Under the pieces are notes generated by a model. That model was not told the DNA's origin and made no database searches. It was given only the letters and a program-made list of their open reading frames with translations. 64,000 nucleotides of DNA from Blattabacterium sp. (Cryptocercus kyebangensis). Its GTDB lineage: Bacteria > Bacteroidota > Bacteroidia > Flavobacteriales > Blattabacteriaceae. The position numbers were made by a program, and so were the translations under genes. Below are positions 20,181-29,251 of the stretch, in pieces. The stretch covers positions 62,001 through 126,000 of the forward strand of contig NZ_CP029820.1 of NCBI RefSeq assembly GCF_003226855.1, written 5' to 3'. How positions within the stretch are numbered: position 1 is the stretch's first letter; every line of letters starts with the position of its first letter.

Positions 20181-21065
20181 ATGAAAATAGCCTTATATGG
20201 ACAAAAGTTTGGGAAAAAAAATATTCCATATCTGAATCAGTTCATTGGCTATGTATCTAATCATTCAATAGATATATATATTGAAAAATCATTTTTTAAT
20301 ATTTTATCTTCTTTTGAAGAATTTAAAAATCTTAATATTCCTGTTTTCTCTAATTATAAAGAATTAAAAAAAGATTTTAGTTTAATGTTTACTTTTGGAG
20401 GAGATGGGACAATATTATCTGCTCTAACTTTTATTAGAGATACTGGAATTCCTATTGTAGGTGTAAATACAGGAAATTTAGGATTTTTAGCAACCTTTAA
20501 TAAAGATGTTTTTATTAAAAAAATAGATCAAATTTTCAATCGCAAATTTCATTTGATTCCTAGAAGTTTATTATGGTTAGAAACTTCTATTACGGATCAT
20601 AATCCATTTTTTAATTTTGCATTAAATGAGATTGTAATTCTACGAAAGGAAACTGTATCTATGATTACTATAGATGCTTATATAGATAATCAGTTTTTAA
20701 CTTCCTATTGGGCTGATGGGTTAATTATTTCTACTCCTACTGGATCTACTGGATATTCTTTAAGTTGTGGGGGACCTATTATTACTCCTGAAAATAAAAA
20801 TTTTGTTATTACACCTATATCTCCCCATAATTTATTTTCACGCCCGTTGATTATTTCCGATTGTCAAAAAGTTCATTTAAAAATACATAGTAGAGTAAAG
20901 TACTATTCCTTATCTATGGATACTAGACTTACATCTTTAAAAAAAGATAATGAATTATATATTAGAAAAGCTCCTTTTTATATATATATTATTCAAGAAG
21001 AAAAATATACTTATTATAAAACTTTACGAGAAAAATTATTATGGGGGATGGATCAAAGAAATTGA
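20181..21065 (+). CDS. nadK: NAD kinase
   Basis: NadK phosphorylates NAD to NADP. The 294-aa protein has the GGDGT motif (FGGDGTILSA near residues 72-81), the NTGNLGFLA loop and the STPTGSTGYSLSCGGP motif that binds NAD. It is divergent from mvk across 147 nt, where TTTG at 20133-20136 and TATTTTG at 20153-20159 form a weak, imperfect promoter match. The downstream uppS gene is 80 nt away with its own candidate promoter. Confidence 0.96.
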   Translation: MKIALYGQKFGKKNIPYLNQFIGYVSNHSIDIYIEKSFFNILSSFEEFKNLNIPVFSNYKELKKDFSLMFTFGGDGTILSALTFIRDTGIPIVGVNTGNLGFLATFNKDVFIKKIDQIFNRKFHLIPRSLLWLETSITDHNPFFNFALNEIVILRKETVSMITIDAYIDNQFLTSYWADGLIISTPTGSTGYSLSCGGPIITPENKNFVITPISPHNLFSRPLIISDCQKVHLKIHSRVKYYSLSMDTRLTSLKKDNELYIRKAPFYIYIIQEEKYTYYKTLREKLLWGMDQRN

Positions 21066-21108
21066 TGATAAGTTATAAAAAATCTATTTTTACTTTACTT
21101 TTTATTTA

Positions 21109-21116
21109 TATATTTG
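21109..21116 (+). promoter_or_regulatory. Candidate -7 element (TATATTTG) of uppS-bamA-skp
   Basis: TATATTTG fits the Bacteroidota TAnnTTTG consensus and ends 29 nt before the uppS start codon, inside the 80-nt gap after nadK. A -33 element is not evident. Confidence 0.4.
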
Positions 21117-21145
21117 TTTATTAGTTATTATAGAATGATTGATAT

Positions 21146-21874
21146 TTGAAATTGTTAGAAAAAATAGATTTAAATAGTCTACCTCATCACGTAGCAATTA
21201 TTATGGATGGGAATGGTCGTTGGGCGGAAAAAAGAGGAAAATTAAGAACATTTGGACATGAGAATTCTATGAATTCTGTAAGAGATTCCATAAATGGATG
21301 CAAAGAATTAGGAATTCCTTACATAACTTTATATGTTTTTTCTTCAGAAAATTGGAATCGACCAAAAAAAGAAATAGATGATTTAATACGTTTATTTCAA
21401 GAAAATTTAAAAAATTCTTTAGAAGAAATTCATGATAAAAATGTAAAAATTATTGTTATAGGAGAAATAAAAAAATTTCCTATTATGATCCAAAAGGAAT
21501 TACTTTTTTTTATAAAAAAAACAAAAAATAATACATCTATAACGTTAGTTTTAGCTTTAAGTTATGGATCTAGAGAGGAAATTTTAAGGGCAACAAAAAT
21601 TATCGCCAATAAAGTTTCTATAGGAAATTTATCATTAAAAGATATCAATTTTTATTCTTTTCAAAATCATTTATATACCAATAAAATACCAGATGTCGAT
21701 CTTATTATTAGAACTAGTGGAGAACAGCGTATTAGTAATTTTTTGCTTTGGCAATCTGCTTATGCAGAATTATATTTTACGAATATTTTATGGCCAGATT
21801 TTCGTAAAAAAGATTTTTTCGAAGCCATAATAAATTATCAAAAAAGAAAACGTCGTTTTGGAAAAGTTTTATAA
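21146..21874 (+). CDS. uppS: Isoprenyl (undecaprenyl) diphosphate synthase
   Basis: UppS extends farnesyl diphosphate by cis-condensation to the lipid carrier for peptidoglycan and other wall polymers. It shows HHVAIIMDGNGRWAEKRG with the catalytic aspartate at about residue 21, YVFSSENW near 65 and the C-terminal RTSGEQRISNFLLWQSAYAE. The start is TTG at 21146; a nearby ATG at 21135 opens only a four-codon frame. The end overlaps bamA by 17 nt, a pair conserved in Bacteroidota. With murF it indicates retained peptidoglycan synthesis. Confidence 0.95.
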   Translation: MKLLEKIDLNSLPHHVAIIMDGNGRWAEKRGKLRTFGHENSMNSVRDSINGCKELGIPYITLYVFSSENWNRPKKEIDDLIRLFQENLKNSLEEIHDKNVKIIVIGEIKKFPIMIQKELLFFIKKTKNNTSITLVLALSYGSREEILRATKIIANKVSIGNLSLKDINFYSFQNHLYTNKIPDVDLIIRTSGEQRISNFLLWQSAYAELYFTNILWPDFRKKDFFEAIINYQKRKRRFGKVL

Positions 21875-24404
21875 ATCAAAAAATTTATTTTTATTCCCGT
21901 TAATTTTTTTTCTTTTATCAAATATATCGTTTTCTAAAACGGAAAAGAAAAAGAATCATAAGAACCTTGAAATAATTCAGAAAGAAAAAAATAATGAGTT
22001 ATTTTCATCTTTTCTTATTAAGAATATTTTTGTCATGGGGAAAACAAAATATGATCGTGATTTTATTTCAAATTTATCTGATATTTATCCAGGAAATAGA
22101 ATTTCTTTACCAAGTAGAAAGGTAGATCAAGCCATTAAAAAATTATGGAAAAGCCATCTTTTTGGAAAAATATTTATCTATAAAAAAAATAGACCATCTT
22201 CAAATCCAAATGAAATAGATTTATTTTTTGATTTGGAAGATTTAATAGAAGTTCACAAAATAAATGTAAAAGGAACTGGAATAATTCGATTTTATTCCAT
22301 TGAAAAAATAAAGTCAGGAGACAAAATTTCTGAAGATTCAATTCAAATTATTAAAAACGATATTAAAAATTATTATATAAAAAAAGGATATAATGAAATT
22401 TCTATAAAAAGTAAATGGAATATTTATGATGGAAAAAACATTTTAAATATATATGTAGATAAAGGGAAAAAAATAGAAATAGAAGATATTTTATTTGATG
22501 GAAATAACCTTTTTTCTAAAGAAGAATTACTTAATCTTATGGTTAAGATAAGAAAAAAATTTTTTATACCAATAATAGGAAATCCATTTTATTTTTCTCA
22601 CGAAAATATAAAAGAGGATTTGAAAAATATTCGACATAAATATCAATCAATGGGATTTTTAGATGTTCAAGTCATTTTAGATTCTATATGGAAAAATAAT
22701 TCTGGTAATTATGGAATGAAAATTAAGATTTCTGAAGGAAATAAATATTTTTTAGGGAATGTTAATTTTGTTGGTAATACTATTATTAAAACGGATTTAT
22801 TAAAAAAATTTTTTTCTTATAAAACAGGAGATGTTTATGATAAAGTTGGAATTGATAAAAATATTTTCAGTTCAGAGTACGAATCTAGTATTCTCTCACA
22901 ATATCTAAATATTGGACATTTATTTGTAAAAATAATTCCAATAGAAAAAAGAATGGAAAATAATAAAATTCATTTAGAAATAAAAATAGAAGAAAATAAA
23001 CCAGTATATATAAATAAAGTAAATATATCAGGAAATACAACTACCAAAGATCATGTTATTAGACGTGAATTAACTACTTATCCAGGGTCTTTATTTTCTC
23101 CTAAAAAAATAAAGTTTAGTATACTTCGTTTAGTTGATTTGAATCTATTTGATAATAGTAAAATACATCCTTTAATTCACCAAAATAAAGAAAATAATAC
23201 TCTAGATATAGAATGGCGTATAATTGAAAAAAATTCTAATCAAATTCAAATACACGGAGGATATGGAGGGGATGACCTTATTGGAAATTTTAAATTAAAT
23301 TTCGGAAATTTTTCTCTAAGTAATTTTTTTAAATTTAGATCATGGAATCCTCTACCTCAAGGAGATGGACAAAAATTTTTTTTGTTTACTAAATTTAGTA
23401 AGGATATAAAATCTTATGGATTTTCTTTTATAGAACCTTGGATAGAGAGAACAAGTCCTACATCACTTGGTTTTCATTTAAATTATTCAAAAAAGAAAAT
23501 AAAAAAATCAGAAAATGTTTTTTTCTTGCCTAGATTTTTCAATTCTGATACAACAGTTCATGAAGGATTTACAGATAAAATAGAAATTTCTTTGACTTTA
23601 AAGAAACCATTAGTTGTTTTAGATCCATATTCTAAAATTAAATTATCTATGGATTATGAGGCTTTGAATTACAATACAAAACTATTTTCAGATCACAATA
23701 GAAAATTGAGATATACTAATATAAAATCTTTAATTTCTTTACAAAGAATTTCGGATGATCCAGATTTTATTTTTCCTTTTAAAGGATCAGAAATAGAATT
23801 GATTGGAATATTTACTCCACCTTATTCCATTTTATTTAAAAATACTAAAAGATTTAAAATCTATTGGATGGAGTTTTTCAAAATTAAAATAAATACTTTT
23901 TGGTATAAAAAAATTATAGATAATATAGTGATTAAAGTGGGTAATGAATTTGGATTTTTAGGAAGATATGATAAAACGAAAATATTATTTCCAATACAAA
24001 GATTCCATATGGGTGGAGATAAAAATTCATTTGGTTCAAAAATAGAAAATATAGATCATATTCCATTAAGAGGATATTCTTCTAATAGAAAGAATCCAGA
24101 AAATATTTCACCAGATGATGGAGGATTGATTTATAATAAATCCATTTTGGAAGTTCGTTATTTGATTAAGGAATTTTCTAATACATCCAAGTTTTGGACC
24201 AATCTTTTTATAGAAGGAGGAAATATTAGTGATTCTTATAAAACATTTAATCCGTTAAAAATGAAAAAATCATTTGGGGTTGGATTCCGTATTTTTTTAT
24301 TTCCTATAGGATTTTTTGGATTAGATATAAGTAATCCTATAGATAGGAAATCCTTTTCTATTAAATCAGGATGGAAGACTAATTTTGTTATAGGTCAAGA
24401 TTAA
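21858..24404 (+). CDS. bamA: Outer-membrane protein assembly factor BamA
   Basis: BamA inserts beta-barrel proteins into the outer membrane. The 848-aa protein starts with a signal peptide (hydrophobic NLFLFPLIFFLLSNISFS), followed by about five POTRA repeats (for example IRFYSIEKIKSGDKIS, VNISGNTTTKDHVIRREL) and a C-terminal 16-strand barrel beginning near residue 450, with the conserved RGY in PLRGYSSNR near 740. The start is TTG at 21858, overlapping uppS by 17 nt. It is followed by the chaperone gene skp. Presence of BamA shows an outer membrane with proteins is maintained. Confidence 0.95.
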   Translation: MEKFYKSKNLFLFPLIFFLLSNISFSKTEKKKNHKNLEIIQKEKNNELFSSFLIKNIFVMGKTKYDRDFISNLSDIYPGNRISLPSRKVDQAIKKLWKSHLFGKIFIYKKNRPSSNPNEIDLFFDLEDLIEVHKINVKGTGIIRFYSIEKIKSGDKISEDSIQIIKNDIKNYYIKKGYNEISIKSKWNIYDGKNILNIYVDKGKKIEIEDILFDGNNLFSKEELLNLMVKIRKKFFIPIIGNPFYFSHENIKEDLKNIRHKYQSMGFLDVQVILDSIWKNNSGNYGMKIKISEGNKYFLGNVNFVGNTIIKTDLLKKFFSYKTGDVYDKVGIDKNIFSSEYESSILSQYLNIGHLFVKIIPIEKRMENNKIHLEIKIEENKPVYINKVNISGNTTTKDHVIRRELTTYPGSLFSPKKIKFSILRLVDLNLFDNSKIHPLIHQNKENNTLDIEWRIIEKNSNQIQIHGGYGGDDLIGNFKLNFGNFSLSNFFKFRSWNPLPQGDGQKFFLFTKFSKDIKSYGFSFIEPWIERTSPTSLGFHLNYSKKKIKKSENVFFLPRFFNSDTTVHEGFTDKIEISLTLKKPLVVLDPYSKIKLSMDYEALNYNTKLFSDHNRKLRYTNIKSLISLQRISDDPDFIFPFKGSEIELIGIFTPPYSILFKNTKRFKIYWMEFFKIKINTFWYKKIIDNIVIKVGNEFGFLGRYDKTKILFPIQRFHMGGDKNSFGSKIENIDHIPLRGYSSNRKNPENISPDDGGLIYNKSILEVRYLIKEFSNTSKFWTNLFIEGGNISDSYKTFNPLKMKKSFGVGFRIFLFPIGFFGLDISNPIDRKSFSIKSGWKTNFVIGQD

Positions 24405-24431
24405 TTAATATCAGATAAATACAGAAAATAT

Positions 24432-24938
24432 ATGAAAAAAAATACTATTTTTTATTGTCTATTGTTTTTTTTATTATTTGGAATAGGAAATTCCTTATTT
24501 TCTCAAGAAAAATGTCATCAAAAAATTGTTTGTCTTAATAGTTTTATTCTTTTAGAAAAAATGCCTGAATTTTCTAAAGTTCAGAAAGAATTGGAAAAAT
24601 TGAGTAAAAATCATGAGAATATTTTGGCAAAATTGGCAAAAGAATTTCATAAAAAAGCAGAAAAATTTCAAAAAAATAGAAATCCAATTCTTAAAAAAGA
24701 ATTAGAAATATTACAAGCTAGAGCTAAGGCCTATCAAAAGACAGCTTCAGATGATTTATCCAAAAGACAAAATAAATTATTAGACCCAATCTATAAAAAA
24801 ATAGAAAAAGCTATTAGTATAGTAATGGAAAAAGATAAAACTATTGTTCGAGTTGATGATTGTAGTCCTGGTAAAGGTGTTTTGGTTAATAAAGGAATAG
24901 ACATTACGGAAGATGTAAAAAAAGAATTGGGATTTTAA
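24432..24938 (+). CDS. skp: OmpH/Skp-like periplasmic chaperone
   Basis: Skp holds unfolded outer-membrane proteins in the periplasm for delivery to BamA. This 168-aa protein has a cleavable signal peptide (about residues 1-24) and a long charged coiled coil (residues 50-115, rich in lysine and glutamate), the two tentacle helices of the family. It is 27 nt after bamA, matching the common bamA-ompH order. A tRNA-Phe gene faces it on the opposite strand after 8 nt. Confidence 0.9.
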   Translation: MKKNTIFYCLLFFLLFGIGNSLFSQEKCHQKIVCLNSFILLEKMPEFSKVQKELEKLSKNHENILAKLAKEFHKKAEKFQKNRNPILKKELEILQARAKAYQKTASDDLSKRQNKLLDPIYKKIEKAISIVMEKDKTIVRVDDCSPGKGVLVNKGIDITEDVKKELGF

Positions 24939-24946
24939 TGAAGAAA

Positions 24947-25019
24947 TGGTATCTCCCGGAATCGAACCGGGGACACAAGGATTTTCAGTCCTTTGCTCTA
25001 CCTACTGAGCTAAGATACC
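24947..25019 (-). tRNA. tRNA-Phe (GAA)
   Basis: The reverse strand folds as a 73-nt cloverleaf: acceptor GGTATCT with AGATACC, a D-arm GCTCAGTAGGTAGAGC, anticodon loop CTGAAAA giving GAA, and a T-arm with GGTTCGATTCC. The discriminator is A and the CCA end is not encoded. It sits in antisense between skp and lptC. Confidence 0.97.
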
Positions 25020-25029
25020 AACCAAAAAA

Positions 25030-25037
25030 CAAAAATA
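25030..25037 (-). promoter_or_regulatory. Candidate -7 element (TATTTTTG) of tRNA-Phe
   Basis: On the reverse strand TATTTTTG matches TAnnTTTG and lies 10 nt before the first base of tRNA-Phe. It overlaps the leader of lptC on the other strand, which may constrain that leader. Confidence 0.45.
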
Positions 25038-25050
25038 CAATAATAAAATA

Positions 25051-25590
25051 ATAAGTAAAAAACTAAAGAGTTTTATAAGTATATTTTTTTTATTGGTGTT
25101 TTCTTTTCTTTCTTGTACAAGAAAAGAAATTTTTTTTAAATTTAAAAAAAATAAAAAAGAAATACCTAAGAGGATTTTTATTCGTATAAGTATTTTATAT
25201 AAAGAAAATGGAATTGTTCGATCATTTATATATTCTCCAATTATGAAGGAATATTCCATTTATACATTATTTCCAAATGGATTAAAATTATTTCTTTATG
25301 AAAAAAAAACCAATAAGTATACTTATCTTAGTGCAAATTGGGTTAAATCAATTGAAAGAATATTTTATCATATTAAAGGAAATATTATTATTATGAATTC
25401 TAATGGAGATTTTTTAAAAACGGAGGAAATATTTTGGAATAAAAAATATAAAAAAATATTTAATAATAAGTATACCATTATATATTGTTCCGATGGAACG
25501 GTATTAAAAGCTATGAATGGGATGGAAGCTACTGATGACCTAAAAAAAATTAAGCTAAAAAATATTAGTGGTATTCTTCCTATACAATAA
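25051..25590 (+). CDS. lptC: LptC-like lipoprotein (LPS export), start codon unclear
   Basis: LptC is the membrane-anchored component of the lipopolysaccharide export bridge in the periplasm. The protein resembles the Bacteroidota LptC family: an N-terminal lipobox ending FSFLSC, then beta-strand-rich sequence with SANWVKSIERIFYHIKGNIIIMNSNG and a typical TEEIFWNKK segment. The frame is open from within the tRNA-Phe complement, and a good lipoprotein signal (SKKLKSFISIFFLLVFSFLSC) begins just after two ATA codons at 25048-25053. No ATG, GTG or TTG precedes it. The first standard codon is TTG at 25093, which would leave only about seven residues before the cysteine. I give 25051 as the tentative start. 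It is followed after 11 nt by the CNNM/CorC gene. Confidence 0.7.
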   Translation: MSKKLKSFISIFFLLVFSFLSCTRKEIFFKFKKNKKEIPKRIFIRISILYKENGIVRSFIYSPIMKEYSIYTLFPNGLKLFLYEKKTNKYTYLSANWVKSIERIFYHIKGNIIIMNSNGDFLKTEEIFWNKKYKKIFNNKYTIIYCSDGTVLKAMNGMEATDDLKKIKLKNISGILPIQ

Positions 25591-25601
25591 AAGGATTCCT
25601 A

Positions 25602-26879
25602 ATGATTTTTCATATTAGTATAGTTTTTATTACTATACTTCTATCTGCTTTTTTTTCCGGTATGGAAATGGCTTTAATTTCTTCCAGTTTATTTCAAATA
25701 GAATTAGAAAAAAAGAAAGATTCTTTTCGTTCTAAATTACTTTCTAAAAGCATTAAAGAACCAAAAAAATTTATAACTACAATGTTAATTGGGAATACCA
25801 TATCTTTAGTCGTATATGGAATTCATATGGAGAAATTATTTCTATATATTTTTCCAAAATGGTTATTAATTCACGATAATTTTTTTTTCCTTCTTTTTTT
25901 AGAAACAATAATTTCCGCTACTATTATTCTTATTGTTGGAGAATTTATTCCTAAAATTATCTTTAGCGCATATTCTAATGAATTATTAAGCTTATTTATT
26001 GTTCCTGTATATGTTCTAGATAATCTTTTATCTCCTGTTACAAATTCTATTATTTGGATTTCCAATATATTTTTGAAATTTTTTGGAGAAAAAGAAGATA
26101 ATAGAACTAAAATTTTTGATAAAGAAGATTTAATTTATTTTGTATCAGAAAATATAGAGAATAATATTCATGGTATAGTAGAATCGGAAGTAGAGATTTT
26201 TCATAAAGCTTTAGATTTTTCTGAAAAAAAGGCAAGAGATTGTATGGTACCAAGAAAAGAAATAGTATCTTCCAATATATATACTTCTTCTATTGATAAA
26301 ATTCGTCATAAATTTACGGAAAAAGGACTATCAAAAATTATCATTCATAAAAATAATATAGATAATATTATAGGATATATTCATTATTTAGAAATTTTGA
26401 AAAAACCCAAAAATATAGAATCTATAATTAGACCTGTAGAATTGGTTTACATGACTACTCCAATACGAGAAATAATGGATCTTCTTATTAAGAAAAAAAA
26501 AAGTATAGCTATAATATTGGATGAATATGGTGGAACAGCTGGAATGATAACAATAGAGGATATATTAGAAGAATTTCTTGGAGATATAAGAGATGAACAC
26601 GATGAAATTAAATTTGTTGAAAAAAAATTGAATGATAATGAATTTTTATTTTCTGCTCGTTTAGAAATTGATTTTATTAACGCAAAATATAAATTAGGTA
26701 TTCCAAAATCTGAAGAATATGAAACCTTAGGAGGTTTAATTGTTTTTCATACAGGATCTATTCCTAATAGTGAAGAAAAAATAATTATTGGCGATATTTT
26801 GTATATTGAAGTTAAAAAGGTATCTAAAAATAAAATAGAAGAAGTTTTTCTTAGATTTATTAGAAAAAAGAATTTATAA
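25602..26879 (+). CDS. CNNM/CBS/CorC-type membrane protein (hemolysin family)
   Basis: This 425-aa protein has an N-terminal CNNM (DUF21) domain with about four membrane segments (residues 1-150), a pair of CBS domains (about 200-320, with CMVPRKEIV and EYGGTAGMITIEDILEEFLGDI) and a C-terminal CorC_HlyC domain (about 335-425). Relatives are thought to transport or regulate magnesium or cobalt; some flavobacterial members are called GldE. The order lptC, this gene, ppiD is conserved in flavobacteria. The substrate is not known from sequence. Confidence 0.88.
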   Translation: MIFHISIVFITILLSAFFSGMEMALISSSLFQIELEKKKDSFRSKLLSKSIKEPKKFITTMLIGNTISLVVYGIHMEKLFLYIFPKWLLIHDNFFFLLFLETIISATIILIVGEFIPKIIFSAYSNELLSLFIVPVYVLDNLLSPVTNSIIWISNIFLKFFGEKEDNRTKIFDKEDLIYFVSENIENNIHGIVESEVEIFHKALDFSEKKARDCMVPRKEIVSSNIYTSSIDKIRHKFTEKGLSKIIIHKNNIDNIIGYIHYLEILKKPKNIESIIRPVELVYMTTPIREIMDLLIKKKKSIAIILDEYGGTAGMITIEDILEEFLGDIRDEHDEIKFVEKKLNDNEFLFSARLEIDFINAKYKLGIPKSEEYETLGGLIVFHTGSIPNSEEKIIIGDILYIEVKKVSKNKIEEVFLRFIRKKNL

Positions 26880-26882
26880 TAG

Positions 26883-29009
26883 ATGAGTTTTTTAGAAAAA
26901 ATTAGAAAAAATACATGGATTTTATTTTTTTTTATAGGAATTTCTTTATTGGCTTTTATATTGGATCCAGATATTTTATTTAAATTTTTTACCAGAAATT
27001 CTAATATTGTTGGTAAAGTAAATGGAGAAAATATTTCTATAAAAGAATATGTTAATTGTTTTCAATTTTTAAAACGATTTCGTCAAGGAGAATCCGATTT
27101 TTACTTAAAAAATGAAGCTTGGAATTTATTAATTCATGAAAAATTATTAAATCAACAAGCAATAAAATTAGGATTACAAATTACAGAAAAAGATTTTTGG
27201 AATGCTATATCTAAACAATCTATATATAGTTATATTCCTGAATTTCAGGATTATAATGGTAATCTAGATATGAATAAATTTCAATTATATTTAAAAAAAT
27301 TAGAAAAAAAATCCATTGTAAATAATTCTCAAATTGAAGAAGAAAAGAATATTTGGTCTTATGAAAAAAATCATATCCCAAAAAGAATTCTTGCAAAAAA
27401 ATATATAGAAATGCTAATGTATGGACTAAACACATCCTTAGTAGAAGCGGAATTGAATTATAAAGAAAAAAATTCTTTTTCTATTGTTGATTATATTTTT
27501 ATTCCTTATTCAGAAATAGAACATAAATATAATATTTCTTTAGGAAAATCTGAGATTCAAGACTATGTTAAAAAACATAAATTCCTTTATAAAAAAGAAG
27601 ACTTAAGAAGTCTTAGTTTTTCAATTATTCGATCAAAACCTTCTTTAGAAGATGAGATGGACATGAAAAACAAAATGAAAGAATTATTTCAAAAATTTAA
27701 GTATACTAATCAAAATTCTATTTTTGTTTCAAATCAATCTGAAAAACCTTTTGATTCCAATTTTTATCTAAAAAAAAATCTTCCTATTTTTTTTCAAAAT
27801 TTTGTTGTTCAAAACAATAAAAATGGAAGTATGTTTGGTCCTGTAAAAGTAGGTAATACATATGTAATAGCAAAAATTATTGGTAAAAAAATGATATCTG
27901 ATTCTGTTTTATCAAGTCATATATTAATTTCTCATAAAAATGCTATACGTTCTTCTAATAGAAGAACTGAAAAAACAGCTGAAAAAATTGCTAAAAAAAT
28001 ATATAATATTGTTAAAAAAGATCCTTCTAAATTTGATTTATTGGTTCAAGAAAAATCTGATGATACAGTTAATGAAAAAAAAAATCAAGGAAGTTTAGGA
28101 TGGTTAAAATATGAAGAACAAAATTCTGTTGGAACATTTAATATTTTTAATGAAGAAAATAAAAAAGGGGCGATTGGATTGACAAAAACTGAATTTGGAT
28201 ATCATATTCTAAGAATAGATAAAAAAAGTCCCACTGAATCTGCTTATCAATTTGCTATAATTATAAAAACACTTATTCCATCTAGAAAGACAGAAAATTC
28301 TATTTCTAATAATGTTAGAAAATTTCTTATAGAAAATAAGAATTCTAATTTGAATACATTTATTAAAAATTCAAGAAAAAAAGAATATGAAACTATATTC
28401 TTGAAAAATATTAGATCTAATCAATGGGAAATAAATGATTTAAATACAGAAGCAGATAGAGAAATTATTAATTGGTCTTTTGAAAAAAAAAGAAAAGAAG
28501 GAGACATTAAAATAATATCTAATTCAAATAGAGATTTTATTATTGTATATCTTTCAAAGATTCAAAAAAGAGGATTCCCTATTGAAAAAATAAAAAATAA
28601 CTTGACTTCATTTCTTATAAAAAAGAAAATAGAAAAATTATTCTATAATATGGTAAAAAGAAATTCTATTTCTGGGAATTTAGAAAAAATAGCATTTTCT
28701 TTTTCTAAAAAGATAAAAAAACATTACAAAATTAATTTTTATGATTCTATGATTAATAATTATAAAGAACCTAAAGTTGTTGGTTTTTCTTTTTCTTTAA
28801 AATTAAAGAATACTTCTAAACCTATTTTTGGTAAAAATGGAATTTTTTTTATAAGACCATTAAAACATATTTTTACTTCTAAAAAACCTTCTTATTTTTC
28901 TTATGAAATAGAAGTTTTAAATTCTTTTTTGAGAAAAAAAATTATAGAATCTTTAGCAAAGAGATTAATAAATAAATCGAACATAAAAGATTATAGAAAA
29001 AACATTTAG
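26883..29009 (+). CDS. ppiD: PpiD-like periplasmic peptidyl-prolyl isomerase
   Basis: The 708-aa protein has a single N-terminal membrane segment (about residues 10-30), a SurA-type chaperone region (to about 330) and a parvulin rotamase domain (about 335-450, starting at LSSHILISHKNAI and ending GYHILRID). It assists folding of exported proteins at the periplasmic face of the inner membrane. It starts 3 nt after the CNNM gene, so they are cotranscribed. The C-terminal 200 residues are poorly conserved and lysine-rich. Confidence 0.9.
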   Translation: MSFLEKIRKNTWILFFFIGISLLAFILDPDILFKFFTRNSNIVGKVNGENISIKEYVNCFQFLKRFRQGESDFYLKNEAWNLLIHEKLLNQQAIKLGLQITEKDFWNAISKQSIYSYIPEFQDYNGNLDMNKFQLYLKKLEKKSIVNNSQIEEEKNIWSYEKNHIPKRILAKKYIEMLMYGLNTSLVEAELNYKEKNSFSIVDYIFIPYSEIEHKYNISLGKSEIQDYVKKHKFLYKKEDLRSLSFSIIRSKPSLEDEMDMKNKMKELFQKFKYTNQNSIFVSNQSEKPFDSNFYLKKNLPIFFQNFVVQNNKNGSMFGPVKVGNTYVIAKIIGKKMISDSVLSSHILISHKNAIRSSNRRTEKTAEKIAKKIYNIVKKDPSKFDLLVQEKSDDTVNEKKNQGSLGWLKYEEQNSVGTFNIFNEENKKGAIGLTKTEFGYHILRIDKKSPTESAYQFAIIIKTLIPSRKTENSISNNVRKFLIENKNSNLNTFIKNSRKKEYETIFLKNIRSNQWEINDLNTEADREIINWSFEKKRKEGDIKIISNSNRDFIIVYLSKIQKRGFPIEKIKNNLTSFLIKKKIEKLFYNMVKRNSISGNLEKIAFSFSKKIKKHYKINFYDSMINNYKEPKVVGFSFSLKLKNTSKPIFGKNGIFFIRPLKHIFTSKKPSYFSYEIEVLNSFLRKKIIESLAKRLINKSNIKDYRKNI

Positions 29010-29035
29010 TTACGTTTTATAGAGAAATAAATTCT

Positions 29036-29251
29036 TTATTTTTTAATAGATTTTTGTTTTTTTTCATAAAAATAATCAATACTACTTTTTCTTATTTCAT
29101 TCTGAATTTTATGTTTTGCATTTCTTAAATATCTTATTCCATCTCCCATATTACGAGCTATATACGGTATTTTTTTTGGTCCGAATATTATTATAGCTAT
29201 AAAAATAATAAAAAAACTTTCTTCAATACTAATAAATAAAAAATTTATCAT
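29036..29251 (-). CDS. tatA: TatA/E family protein
   Basis: TatA is the pore-forming component of twin-arginine translocation. The 71-aa protein has one N-terminal membrane helix (about residues 5-22), the hinge motif FGPKKIP (23-29) and an amphipathic helix (ARNMGDGIRYLRNAK). Its ATG overlaps the secDF stop by 4 nt (ATGA), so it is translated from the same message. No TatC is seen in this window; whether the system is complete cannot be judged here. Confidence 0.88.
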   Translation of the reverse strand: MINFLFISIEESFFIIFIAIIIFGPKKIPYIARNMGDGIRYLRNAKHKIQNEIRKSSIDYFYEKKQKSIKK

